This document shows, piece after piece, positions 46,606-58,830 of a stretch of DNA of 64,000 bases; position 1 is the first letter of the stretch, and each line of letters starts with the position of its first letter. The DNA is from Cheilinus undulatus. Lineage: Eukaryota; Chordata; Actinopteri; Labriformes; Labridae. The stretch lies in contig NC_054872.1 in assembly GCF_018320785.1 (NCBI RefSeq), positions 43,264,551-43,328,550 of the forward strand, given 5' to 3'. A program made the position numbers and the translations under genes. The notes beneath the pieces were generated by a model. It was not told the DNA's origin. It saw only the letters and a list, made by a program, of their open reading frames with translations, and did no database searches.

Positions 46606-46959
46606 TTTTCATGTTTGTATTGCTTCTCTGTCTTAAATGATTTCTTGGAACCTGAATGTCTTCCATATTTGGTGTGTCTTTCTCTTTTGAAAATCAAAAA
46701 GCATCCAAGGTCACTATTCGGAGTGATACCAGCTAAGTTGTTTGTGAAAAACATTCATCTCCTTAAACAAACTGTTGTGTCACCTTCAGCAGAAAGATTA
46801 AGCAGTGTCTCTTCATAGCAAGAGCCACTTCAAGCATCAAGTCATCCCATCATCACCTCTCATCAACGTGAGCACAGCATGCTTTCATACCCTGCCTAAT
46901 GAACCAATGAGCTTCCAGCAAAGTCATAATAAGTGTGAGCACCAAACACAGAAGCTGAC

Positions 46960-48070
46960 ACAGGCGTTTCCTAGAATTCCTGCTGGAACCGAGGTAATTA
47001 AGAAATGACAAGAGAGAGGATATTAATTAATTTACAGTTTAAGGCCTGACAGAGGTTGATAAGACACCGATTGGCACACACAGAGGTAATTGTGTTAATT
47101 AATCGGTGAGTAGTTAATCTGCAGAGTGTGGGCTGGGGAGGGAACTCGAGGACGTTATCAAACAACGCTGTAATGGTTTTCAGAAGATTCTGCAAGTCAA
47201 GGCAGTGTGATTATAGTCTTTAACATGCAGATACAGCGAGACTGCTGAATGAAAACACTCATGCTGACCTCATATCTGAGTTCAAAGTGTACTTACTGGA
47301 ATCAGACGCTGAAGTGCACTTGTAGGTGTGACTAGGAATACAGATATGTTAAAATATGCAGGAGGGTTGACGAGAGCTCATTCAAATAATCAGATCACAG
47401 TGCAACTCCATCATGCTAATATCAAATTTTGGAATGGCAAATATCTGACTGTGATATAGCTGACGACTTTTTTTGGACTTCCTGTGTGGCTAAGGCCAAA
47501 GATATGCTTTGCTGTTAACTACTCAGACGTGAATGCAACATGGCCATGCATTTACGGCATAGGTTATATGTGTTGGCTGTGCACATCATTAAGACATAAA
47601 CTCAACAGGGATGCATGAAGCAGCGTAGATATGACTGGTAGAGGCAGCTGTTAGGCAGAGGAGCTGCAACCTTCATCACAGCAGCAGAAACAAGGGCTGA
47701 AAGTTTTAAAGACAAAGAGCCTGTTCAAAAAGTTCAAAAATTACTTCTTAAGTCCTTTCCTATACACTTGACCTCAACCCCCCTGGAATATGTCACAGGA
47801 AAGGTGTGAATAAAGCCTGCTTCAGACTGTTAGCGTGAGATGTGCATCTTGACTGACTTTGCATGATTTTCACTTTGATTGCATGTTAACAAGTCAGGGC
47901 TCTCAGACTGCCTGCACTGTAAAAGATCAAACTTGAATAATGTTGAGTGAAAAATGATGAAGCATTGATTGAATGCACTTATCATCACTTAACTAGTCAA
48001 TACAAGACATTGATTTTTTTTTAAATAATCAGCAAGTGAGCATAAAGATACAAGTTAAGCCAACATTTTC
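46960..48070. other. Intergenic, no gene seen
   Basis: Unique-looking sequence beyond the last VMO1 duplicon. No exon or repeat recognised. Confidence 0.4.
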
Positions 48071-48074
48071 TGGG

Positions 48075-48560
48075 TGCCAACTGGTATAAACTCTCACTGG
48101 CCACTTTATTAGGTACACTTTGCTTGTACCCCCTTTTGCCTTCAGAACTGCCTTAATTCTTCATGGTATAGTTTCAACAAGGTGTTGGAAACATTCCTCA
48201 GAGATTTTGGTCCATATTGACACGATAGCATTACGCAGTTGCTGCAGTATTGTTGGCTGCACATCCATGATAAGAATCTACCCTTCCACCACATCCCAAA
48301 TATGCTCTAATGAATTGAGATCTGGAGACTCTGGAGGCCATTGGAGTGCAGTGAACTCATTGTCATGTTCAAGAAACCAGTTTGAGATGATTTGAGCTTT
48401 GTGACATGGTGCATTATCCTGCTGGAGGTAGCCATCAGAAGATGGATACACTGTAGTCATAAAGTGATGGACATGGTCAGCAACGATACTCAGGTAGACT
48501 GTGGCATTTAAACGATGCTCAGTTGGAACAGAGGGGCCCAAAGTGTGCCAAGAAAATACT
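48075..48560 (-). mobile_element. Tc1-like transposase C-terminal fragment
   Basis: The minus strand holds the DDE core QQDNAPCHKAQ (second aspartate) and PDLNSLEHIWDVVEG (the catalytic glutamate), 34-35 residues apart as expected. The flank CCACTTTATTAGGTACAC at 48101 is the usual start of this family's terminus. N-terminal half absent. Confidence 0.85.
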
Positions 48561-49080
48561 TGCTTTATTTTATTTTATTTTGTCTTTAGCTGTGTTTTTG
48601 TTTTGTTTAATCTAATTAAATTTTTATTTTGTATTATGATTTTCTTTTGTAATTTTGTTGTCTTATTTTGTTTATCTGATTTAAATATGTTAATCATTTT
48701 GTCTTATGTTCATTTGTTTTGTTTCATCTAATTAAATCATCTTTTTTATTTTATCATTTCCCGTTTTTATTTTGTTTAGTCTAATCTTTGTGTTATTTTG
48801 CTTTCTTTTATCTTATTTTGTTTTCTCCTAGTTTATTTTTTTCTAATTTATTTCTTTTTTTGTCATCTTATTTTAATTTGTATTATTTTTTATTTAGTTT
48901 TTTAAATTTTTTCTTTATTTTATCCTATCCCTTTTTATTTTATTTATTTTGTCCTTTCTCATTTTGTTTTGTTTCACCCTATTTTATTATCTTAATTTTG
49001 TCTGTTAATTTTTTTTGTTTTATTTTGTTTTAATCTTTTCATTATCTATATTTTATCTCTTTTGTTTTGATTTTGATTAT
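48561..49080 (+). repeat. T-rich low-complexity tract
   Basis: About 500 bases of imperfect TTTTATTTTGTTT units with almost no purine runs on the plus strand. The open frames in it are compositional. Confidence 0.85.
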
Positions 49081-51240
49081 TCTGTACAAATATGAACAAA
49101 GACAAATAACAATAGAAAATAAAAAATACTGTAATAATAATTTTTAAGTCAAATAATAATTTAAGAAAAAACAGTTCAAATAGTAAAAATTAGAACCACA
49201 CAGATAATCAGGAAAAGTGTTGAACTAGTAATGAAGAAACATATGCTGACATGAGGAAAAAAATGTTAAAAAAGAAGAATAATAACAGAGAATAATTAAG
49301 ATGTTGTGCTTTACTGGTATAACAAAACTATTCAGCCTGTTTCTTGAGTGAATTAAGGTGTTGGTGCAGTTTCTTGAACAAACAGGTAAGACATTCCAAC
49401 ACTGAAATCAGATGTAAAATAGTGGGAAAGTTGTCCTATGGATGACGATTATTGGCTGACTTTGTGTTGCAATGATGCATGCATTGCTGAAACAAGATAA
49501 ACCAGAAAAGTTAAAGTCACCAAAATGATGCACAAATGTTCAGACTCCCTTTGAAATAACCTCATTTAACTTAAAGGAGCATTATGCTTCAGTGAAACAA
49601 GGAGAGGTGTAATTTAAAAATAGTTAACAACATCACTCTTAACTTAAACCTCAACTAAAATTCACAGTTTGTAAAACTACATCATTATCCTCAGTGATAA
49701 GAACTGTCTTGATAAAGAAAGGTGGAGAGTCCAGTAAAAGAGAGGATGAATAACACTTAAAACCTGAAATATTATCATTAAAAATAAAGATTTTAGAGAA
49801 AGCTGAAAATTAGAGAAGGAAAGAATTGTATTGTTTTCTGTTGGTTGTAAATCATTTCACCACTAATTAGTAGTTTTTATGTTATCAAGGTTGACCACTA
49901 GATGGCAGTGTTGTGTCAGGTGGAACTTTATCCTACATCTCACCAGAAACACTGATTTTTATGACATGACATCATTTATTAACATGTTGGACTGATTTTA
50001 TGGCTTCAGTGATCTCTAGATTGATCCATTATAGGTTGAACACCTGGCACAGCCTGCAGCCCCTCCCCTCTGTTCGCCTCAGGCACCCTCAGGCCAAGAA
50101 AGGCCCACAACCTGCATTGAGAAACATCCACCCCACCCTGAACGCTGTTACAGCACCCTGTACCACCATCATGAAAACATTTTTTACAATGTAAGAACTT
50201 CATTACTCAAACACGCTCAGTAAGCTGTTTCAAAGCTTCACCTCTGGGCCCTGAAGTGGGACCTAAAGGATGTAATGCCCCAGGTTGTGAGTTTAATTTC
50301 CAGACCATGGTCTGGATGTGCTTGTGACCAGCTCAGTGGTCCCCAGTCTGCTAAAGAGCCATTACCGCCTCCTGTGGTGAACAAAATGGATATGGTGTTT
50401 GCGGTTTTGGTTGAAGGCAAAGCCCTCCCCTTAATGACCTTCTGCTCCCTCGAGCTTTGAGCTCATGATGGATCACACCCGCAGTGTCAGCTCAACTGTA
50501 AATATACTTCTGTTCATAAACACTGTAGGGTTATGGTTTCTGGGCTTGAAATATGGATGCATAGAGGGACAGTTTTGGGGCTGAATTGCCTTGTTTTGAT
50601 GTAAGGTTGGAATAAATGGTGTTGTTGTGGTTTTAGTATGTAATAAAGATGATCTATTCCAAAGTTTCCTCCGTAATGAAGGTAATAACCAGATGGAGCA
50701 GATTTAAGGGGCAAAAATAAGTTCCCTTTTCTTTCTCTTTTCTCAGAGAAAAAAGTGATTTGGTCCACAAGTCTCCTGTCCCTGCTGCACTCAGCTTCTT
50801 TTACAGTTTTCACTGTGTTCAGTGGACTGAAGTCTTCATTTCATCTCAGTTCCTCTTTGTATAGCTCCAAGGACAGCATGGACTGTCCTTGTCATTTTCT
50901 AAAATGTTATTTCTACGGTATAGGTTTTTTTTGTGCTTGTTAGTCACAGAGATATGGAGCAGTATTCATCAGGACTGCTGGTTCTGAAGGTTTAACTTTA
51001 AGGACAGAGTGATAAATTCAGTATTGGGCACAAGACACAAATTACACATCATGCAGAAATGCAGAAATTAGTTTGTTGGTATCTTTGATTGGCAATCACA
51101 CACACAAAACTTTGTCCTAAGCAGAGAAAGAAATGCTCATATCAGTGTAATAGAGATGCTTTTTTGTGTTGCACTGATTAATTTTTAAAATCCGTAATTT
51201 TGCTTCTGCTTGAGGGCAGTTTTCAGGGCAAGTATTGCAC
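49081..51240. other. Intergenic, no gene seen
   Basis: Includes a CTCF-like site (49895-49910) and some open frames around 50000-50460 without splice sites or similarity. No gene. Confidence 0.4.
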
Positions 51241-51349
51241 TTAGTTCCATTTTAAATAGCATGTGTTACTGGGTAGAATAATACAAACCAGACAGGAAAA
51301 GTTAGTTGCATGAAACAGGCATGTTTATTGGCTTGCATATGCAACAACA

Positions 51350-51495
51350 CTGATAGACTGCAGGCACGAAGAAGATGCCTGCTGATGTACAAGAAGATGG
51401 TGATCGATGAGTTGGACCCAAACTTGAGTGCACTCAAAAGGCCCCGTAACATCGAGGATGCAACCCTAGTCACATTTAAGGGACAGTTTGGCTGA
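51350..51495 (+). pseudogene. Coding-like terminal block, unknown
   Basis: A frame ending in TGA (51493-51495) encodes LQARRRCLLMYKKMVIDELD, then PNLSALKRPRNIEDATLVTF and KGQFG. Codon choice and the K/R and D/E mix look protein-coding. A weak acceptor ACTGCAG lies at about 51357-51363. No polyA signal follows closely and no partner exon was found. It could be the last exon of a decayed gene, a processed fragment, or chance. Confidence 0.25.
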
Positions 51496-51599
51496 AAGTG
51501 TATAATTTCAACAGGATATTTGAAAAGATCATCATGCCTTACTTATGTTTAAAGCACTAATCCACCTCCTTCTTTGAAATATGTTTATAGTTGTGTCTT

Positions 51600-52240
51600 A
51601 AGTCCCTCCCGGATGGCTGAGCTTCTCACCCTATCTTTAAGGGAGAGCCCAGACGGCCTGCAGAGGAAACTCATTTCGGCTGCCTGTATCCGCGATCTTG
51701 TTCTTTCGGTCACACAGCTCATGAGGGTAGGAACGTAGATCAACCGGTACATCAAGAACTTCGCCTCAGCTCTTTCTTCACCATAATGGGCCGATGCAGA
51801 GACTGCATTATTGCCGACGCCGCACCGATCCGCCTGTCGATCTCCTGCTCCATTCTTCCCTCACTTGTGAACAAAACCCCATGATACTTGAACTCCTCCA
51901 CTTGGGGCAGGATCTCATTCCCAAACTGGCGAGGGCGTTTCACCCTTTTTTGACTGAGGACCATGGCCTCAGATTTGGAGGTGCTGATTTTCATCCCAGC
52001 CGCTTCACTCGGTTGCGAACTGTTCCAGAGAGAGCTGAAGGTCGCAGCCTGATGAAGCCAACAGAACCACATCATCTGCAAAAAGCTGAGACCCAGTCCT
52101 GAGGCCACCAAACTGGACCCCCTCAAAGCCCTGATTATGCCTAGAAATTCTGTCCATAAAAGTTATAGTGAAACTCATCAGCATGAAAAAAAGTCCTGAT
52201 AAATGATAAAAAATAAATGAGATTTTATGAGTAAAACACA
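51600..52240 (-). mobile_element. LINE reverse transcriptase C-terminal fragment (L2/Rex-like)
   Basis: On the minus strand, in two or three frames: FADDVVLLASSG with the catalytic DD, then AAGMKISTSKSEAMVL, QVEEFKYHGVLFTSEG and RIGAASAIMQSL. A C-terminal stretch follows, ERTRSRIQAAEMSF and LSLKDRVRSSAIREG-like. 5'-truncated and frameshifted. Same family as 16380-16635. Confidence 0.85.
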
Positions 52241-52756
52241 AAAGCAGAAACTACTTTCATATGTTTTAGCACTAAAATTAGTTATTCTCTGTGATTTAAA
52301 ATTGTAGCTATATTATGAGCTGTACTGGCTCGTAGATAGATATTTGTTTAAAATAGGGTTTTCACCTTTATTTCACCAGTATGTTATACTTCCGTAGCAT
52401 TAGCCAGATCAACTAAATTGACTACATTTTCACTCTCTGTACTGTCAGCAGCACTCAGAAACTTAGCTTATCACTCGCCGGTTCACATGAAGACACGTAT
52501 ACACACTAACAGGCTTTTAACAGTATGCTGATGTTGATTTAACAAATCTAAAAAATGTAACACATTAACTTGTAGTTAAGTAGAACACAGTAAAAGCATA
52601 CATTTTTATCTGTCTATATATAATTTATATAATCACTGCTTACTGTCAGGTGATGTTTTTATTTTTCCAGACCTCAGAGTCTCACAACTCCCAGGGCATC
52701 TCCACCCTCACGTCGAGAACCACTGGTATAAAGGTTCAATGTGACAAAAATGGCAG
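52241..52756. other. Intergenic, no gene seen
   Basis: AT-rich spacer between a LINE fragment and a SINE. No exon recognised. Confidence 0.4.
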
Positions 52757-52964
52757 TTTAAATGAAGCTTAGGGGTGCACTGATGGTTGAGTGGTTTAAG
52801 GTGTGCACCATGTACGCAGGCGGCCTGGGTTCGAATCCGGCCTGTGGCCCTTTGCCACGTCTCACCCCCCACTCTCATCCCTGTTTTCGAGTCCATCCAC
52901 TGTCCTCCTCTATCCAATAAAGGCATGAAAAGGCCCCCCCAAAAAATCTTTAAATGAAGCTTAG
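52757..52964 (+). mobile_element. tRNA-derived SINE with target duplication
   Basis: Perfect 16-bp target duplication TTTAAATGAAGCTTAG at 52757-52772 and 52949-52964. The tRNA-like head has GGTTGAGTGGTTTAAGG (A box) and GGTTCGAATCC (B box). The body and AATAAAGGCATGAAAAGG tail match the SINE at 396-578. Confidence 0.9.
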
Positions 52965-53189
52965 CATAAGTTCAAGCAGGAAGACTTTCATTTCCCTCCA
53001 TCCTTTCCTTCACTAACAATCACTTACTCACCTGTCTCCCTTCTCCCGCTCCGTATCCTCCTCTGGTAATCAGCTGGTTTGACGTCTACTCACTCAAGCT
53101 CTGAGCCAATCCCTTTCAGCCACGACCTCTCTTGATCCAGTCATTCTGCAGCTGTCATGTTTTTTTTTTAAACCTGTGCTCTTTGCTCC

Positions 53190-53915
53190 TCAGTCAGGTT
53201 GTTTTCACACCTGATAGTCCGGAATCAGCTCGGAACTCAAATTGCGACATTGTTGCACTTTCGTGTGATTTGGTTCACATTCACTTTAACCCTTGGTCAA
53301 ACGAATCAAACCATAAATTTGTGGTGCTGTCATCCCTAACAAAAAGTGGCGGAGTAGGAAAGGAGGCGTAGAAGAAGACAAAACCGGAAACCCATCTCCT
53401 TCCACCTGTCTTTATTTCCCTGTAAACAATGAACCAGCACCATATTTACACTGTCTTGGGATTTCTGCTTTTTGTTTTGGGGCGTTATGAGCAGACAGCA
53501 AGGCAGCAAGCTGTCCAGCATGTCGTTCTTAACATTAGACTAATTAATCGGTGCCTAATAAAAAGGTGAGCCAACATGTTTGCGAGACACCACGACACGT
53601 TGCCGTGGTTACACAGAAGCTGAGCGAGGTACTGACATGTATTTAAACAATAAAATCACACATAAAAACTCATATATTATTACACTTTGTGCCAGCTTAT
53701 GCCTTTGGTTCTCAAGTTGGTCTGTTTTGCTTTCACACCTCAAACAAACCACACCAGGGTTTGTTTTTAAAATTAACCTAGACCCTTGTTTTCAAGTGGA
53801 CCAGAGTCAGTTTGTTTGGTCTGCACCACTCACACCACTCCAGATGTACTGGACCATCAAATGAAAACAGACCAGAGTTCGTTTCAAGTAGACCAAACAG
53901 CTTTGGTGTGATCAG
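53190..53915. mobile_element. MITE with TTTTCACACCT ends (tentative)
   Basis: CAGGTTGTTTTCACACCTGA at the left and repeated GTTTGGTCTGCACC and TTTCACACCTCAAAC words inside resemble a known style of fish MITE carrying CAAACGGACC blocks. Boundaries are approximate. Confidence 0.45.
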
Positions 53916-54032
53916 CCCTCGATCTGTTGTTTCAGTCAACCACTGCAACCCTCCTCCTCCCCAGCCACCTCCATTCCATCTCATTGGTTTCCAGGTTCAG
54001 CTCCTTCGTGCATCCTGGATCCATTAATTTCC

Positions 54033-54601
54033 TAACCTTGCAAAGCAGATGGATTCGCCCGTTTTCGTGTTCCTTACTGGCAAATCCATCTTGCAAAGCT
54101 CCCATCTGAACCGATTGGTCCTGTCACTTTCTAACCGGGCCCAATCAGCGTGGAGGGGCAGGACTTTCAGAGTCGTGGTGTATGCAAGCAGCGAGAAGAG
54201 GCCGGTGCAAGTATGGTGGAAGACATTAGCTTGGATGCTGCTAAAGTGTAAGTTTTATCAGACCTTGAAAACATTTCTTCTTTAAAGAAGAACAAAGAAC
54301 AGCATTGGGTTGTTTTCTTTTCAAAAACAACAAAAGTTGTGTACTGACATGTCCACAGTTGCCATGGTTCACATTATTCAGCTATCTATGGAGTTGATTC
54401 ATCGGTAGCGGCGCACCTCGGTTTGGGGCTACGACGTCATGTGTTTTCTTGATCTGATTGGCCTGTAAAGATGTGACAGACAGAACGTTCATCCAATCAC
54501 CCTCCATGTTTTTTTCAAAGGCTCTTCCGTTTCCCAAACGCTGACTATGAGTGGTTTACCAGATGGATGTGTGAAACAAATCCATGTGGCAAGTCAGGTT
54601 A
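54033..54601 (+). mobile_element. 569-bp MITE, copy 3
   Basis: TAACCTTGCAAAGCAGATGG at the left and GTGGCAAGTCAGGTTA at the right. Same family and orientation as 20032-20588 and 28797-29356. Confidence 0.85.
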
Positions 54602-55494
54602 CTCATCTCCACCTTTAAGCCATCTCATCAGTGTTTGGGTCAAGCTCCTCCATGCTTCCTGCATCCCTTCATTGCTACATTCAAGCATCTCATCAGTGTC
54701 TGGGTTAAGCTCCTTGGAAATCTGCTCCTTGGAAGTCTCTTACTTATCCTACTCCCATCACCACCACCACTGTTGATATCTTGTGGCATCTCCAAAAACT
54801 TTTCAAATGGTCAAATAGGGTCAGACAAACTTCTGAAGTGGCACAGATGCTTTAAAATTTTTAAAGAACAGTTTATTTCATGGAGTCTTATGCCTACTGG
54901 CCCCTTGACGGTACTTGATCTTAATATAAAAAAATTAAAGATTACGCCCACCAATTTTGTTTTCTTTTCTTATCACACAATTCACAGCATACTCTGTTGA
55001 AAATAAGTTATATCACATTTGTTGTTATCAAGTTAGAAAAGTGCATGACATTTTTAAATAGACGCACAGCTGGTGGATCCAGTCTTCACTTCATCCTGAC
55101 TACACTGTGACTGCAGGAGGTATGCATCTGTGTTTTTCCCTAGCAGCTGGAAAATTTAACAATTGCTTGTGATTTTGTGTGCAGAGCTGAATGATAACTC
55201 CTGAAAAAGCTTTGTGATTTAACCATTTTTAGTGCAGCTGCCTCGACAAAGAGACTGCATTTCCTCTGACACAAAAGAAGCGAGGACACGTGTCGACATT
55301 AAATATAAATCATTTTATAATATACAAATTGTACAGATGTCATGAACAATAGGAATGTGGACATACTCAGGATAGCAAAGATAAAGAATACTTTTTCTTC
55401 CTCGATAGCAAACACTGCTATGCAAGTGACATCGGCACATGATCAAAGATACTGAACATTCAAGATGGCAGCCGAGGTGACAGAAAACATCAGA

Positions 55495-55528
<34 letters not shown>

Positions 55529-56228
55529 TTTCCAGAGGCTGTGAGCAAGCTTAAGTGACAACACAGAGAAAATAATGACGGCATCCTATTGTTTCATGTT
55601 CTGTCTTTTCTATTCTGCTCATTTCACATCATAGTAGCACACAGGATATGAACCATTACGTTTTATTTTTTTACAGCGTTACCAAGAACGATTGCACCAG
55701 CGCCACTACTGAGGCTCAGACAATTATGCTGATAAAAGACAGGAAACTGTAAATTACCCCCTTTTTTTTTTTACACGGATGGGTAGACGGCTGTGAATGT
55801 ATGTTTGAGTCTAACATTAGTCAAAGGTCTCCTTCTTTTCACGGACGGATAAGTTAACATGGTTCAGCATCATTTAACTGATGAAGTGTCAGATCCTGCC
55901 TCGCTTTCCCCTCTCTCTGCCTGTTTTTTTTTTTTTTTTTTTTGTATCACCGCACGAAAAAAAATCACAATTACCCACAGTCCCTGGAGTGTACTCATGT
56001 CAAAGGTTAGACTGCACAGCAACCAATCAGCCCTTATCAGGGAGAGACGGGGCCCCGAAGGACACGGCCTCAGGTAAGGACAGGCGGATAAGGGGTTGGT
56101 TGTAACTTTAGTCAAGGTTACGATCATCCGTGTTTGTGGATGTCCAACAGGAATGTAGTGGGAGTTGGAAAAACGCTGTCTTGTCACACAGGATCACCTC
56201 GCGGCTTAAGTGACTTTTCCAAACTCAG
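54602..56228. other. Intergenic, possibly regulatory
   Basis: Unique-looking sequence from 55630 to 56210 broken by homopolymers (A about 29 near 55498-55526, T about 21 near 55924-55944). A CTCAG|GTAAGG word at 56069-56079 looks like a donor, but no exon can be defined. No gene. Confidence 0.35.
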
Positions 56229-56360
56229 CTCTTTTAGATAAAGTGGAATATGATCCTGCTGTTTTTGCAGTATGCCAAAGGGGAATAACTGTCACAGTTC
56301 TGGATTAAAAACAGGACCAAAGCAGGAAGAGTGACATGAATTTGTGTTTGTGAAATAAAA
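56229..56360 (+). repeat. About 130-bp direct repeat, left of a Tc1
   Basis: Contains ATATGATCCTGCTGTTTTTG and GCAGGAAGAGTGACATGAAT. Matches 58696-58830 with few differences, and the pair brackets the Tc1 remnant. Confidence 0.85.
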
Positions 56361-56384
56361 AAAGGTAGGTAAAATTGACAGACA

Positions 56385-58695
56385 TACAGTGCTGTGTAAA
56401 AGTATTCATCCCCCCCCCCCCGAAATCTTATTTTTGTATTTGTCATACTTAAATATTTCAGATCATCACACACATGTTGATATAAGACAAAGATAATCCA
56501 AGTTAATATATAATGCAGTTAAAGGATGATTTAATCAATCAAGGGAAAAAAACCCATCCAAACCTACCTGTCTCTGTGATAAAGTAATGACCCCTCTTTT
56601 TTAAATTATGAATTAACTGGGCTTAACCACATTTTTCGTAAAGCGGATTTCATTTTCACTAGCCACACCCAGGCCTGATTACTGCCAGACCAGTTTAATC
56701 AAGAAATTCCTTTAATAGAACCTGTCTGACAAAGTGAAGTAGGCTAAAAAGATCTGAAAAAGCAGCACATCATGGCTCGATCTAAAGAAACCAAGAACAG
56801 ATCTACAAAGCCATTTCTAAGGCTTTGAGACTCCAACTAACCCATGGTAAGAGCCATTCTCCACAAATGCTGAAAACTTGGAACAGTGTTGAACCTTCCC
56901 AGGAGTGGCCGGCCTACTAAAAAGACTCTAAGAGAGCATCAACGACTTATCCAGGAGGTCCCAAAAGAACCCAGAACAACATCTAAAGACCTACAGGCCT
57001 CACTTGACTCAGTTAAGGTCAGAGTTCATGATTTAACAATAAGAAAGAGACTGGCATCCATGGGAGAGTTCCAAGGCCAAAACCACTGCTGACAAAGAAG
57101 AACACAGAGGCTCATCTCACATTTACCAAAAACATCTCGATGATCCCTAAAACTTTTAGAAAAATATTCTGTGGACTGGCGAGACAAAAGTTAAACTTCT
57201 TGGACGGTAGAGTAAAACCATCACAGCATTTCATAAAAAGGACATCCTATCAGCAGTCAAACATAGCGGCAGGCTCCTGGAAAACCCTGTAAATGGGCTC
57301 TGCCCACATGTGATTGATGATATGAATGCATGAGTGTTGGATCAATAGCATTTGTGCTAGCATTCGCCCTGGCTTACAGTTACTTTGTTTTGGAGCTGTG
57401 TCAGGCTATTATTGGGTTTTGATGTTGAAATAATTTACGCGCACCACTTTTTAACCCCTTTTTTGTCAGGGTTTCTGCATATTTTGCCACATTTGTTTTC
57501 ACATTTAAACCATGTTTTTGCCACTTATAGTCATTCTTATTTATTTTTAAGCCTTTTCACTGTTTTTTAACCACTGTTCAACACTTTACCACCCACTTTT
57601 GGCCCATTTTAACCAGTTTTTTTGCCTCCTTTCCCCCTTTTTTCAATTTTTTTTTTTTTTTTTTTTACCATTTTAACCACCAAATGTTGTCACTTTTTCC
57701 TTTCTCAACCCATATTTTCCACTTTATCCCTTTGTTGCCCAAATTTGCCACCACCCATTTTTGCCACTTTAAACCCAAATTTGCCCATTTTCACTTTTAT
57801 TCTGAAATAATTTATTTTCTAAAAGTAAAGTTATTTCAGTTCCCTCCACTTTTATTCTCTGGTATCCTGATGTTTGTGCATCATGGTTTAGCTATGAAGT
57901 CTAAAATTACTTTCCATGTCAACATTACAAATAAAAAGGTAATTCTGTTTCAAGAAAATATGTTCACATTAGGAAAATACCATATTGTACTTTAGCAAAA
58001 ACAAATAAAAAGTCATTTTTTCCTGCTTTGACAGGAGTGGTGATTATTCATATTAAATTTTAACAGCTTAACTTTAAAATGGACCATGAGCTTCCTGACC
58101 TGTCCAGTCTGGGGCTGCTTTGCTGCTTTAGGACCTGGATGACTTTCTAACTGATGGAACCATGAATTCCGCTCTCTACCAGGAAATCCTTAGGCAGAAG
58201 GTCCGGCCATCAGTTCATGCCCTCAAGCTCAAGCGCACTTGGGTTATGCAGCAGGATAATGATTCGAAACCCACCAGTCCACCCTTGATTGGATTAAAAA
58301 CAGAATGACGGTTTTGAAGTGGCTTAGTCAAAGTCAGGACTTAAATCTGACTGAGATGCCATGGTATGACCTTAAACAGACTGTTCATGCTGGGAATACC
58401 CTCCAGTGTGGCTGAATTAAAACAACTCTGCAAAGAAGAATGGGCCCAAATTCCTCCACAGTGATGTAAAAGGCTCAATGCCAGTTATTGCAGATGCTTG
58501 CTTGCAGCTGTTGGGTGGTTAAACCAGTTGTTAGATTTCATTTTTCACATAGGGCCAGGTAGGTTTAGATGGTCTTTTCCCTTGATAAATAAAATCATCA
58601 TTAAAAATCTGCATTTTGTATTTACTCAGGTTATCTTTGTCTAATACCAAAATTTATTTGATGATCTGAAACATTCAATTGTGACAAATGTTCAT
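56385..58695 (+). mobile_element. Tc1-like transposon remnant with an 820-bp insertion
   Basis: The left terminus ACAGTGCTGTGTAAAAGTAT follows a TA. Plus-strand frames give MARSKETKNRSTK, NLPRSGRPTKKTL, PKEPRTTSKDLQASL and, after an insertion at about 57275-58095, WGCFAAL and WLSQSQDLNLTEM-like. This is the Tc1 order from HTH to DDE core. The right end is cut at about 58695, where the second direct repeat starts. Inactive. Confidence 0.85.
57275..58095. other. Insertion inside the Tc1 remnant
   Basis: Interrupts the transposase between the GGSVMVWG-like and WGCF parts. It holds a pyrimidine-rich stretch of degenerate TTTTGCCACTTTTAACC units (57480-57800). No recognised ends. Confidence 0.5.
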
Positions 58696-58830
58696 CTCTT
58701 TTAAAAAGAGGGGGATATGATCCTGCTGTTTTTGCAGGATGCCAATGGGGAATAACTGTCATAGTTTTGGATTAAATCCAGAAAGAACCAAGGCAGGAAG
58801 AGTGACATAAATGTGTGTTTTTATAAAATA
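58696..58830 (+). repeat. About 130-bp direct repeat, right of a Tc1
   Basis: Second copy of 56229-56360, in the same orientation. Confidence 0.85.

Noticed and set aside
48561-49033. Membrane protein frames in the T tract
   Set aside because: The phenylalanine- and leucine-rich frames come only from T-rich composition.
50230-50460. Degenerate SINE with B box
   Set aside because: GGTTGTGAGTTTAATTTCC is too far from the B-box consensus, and no A box or target duplication is present.
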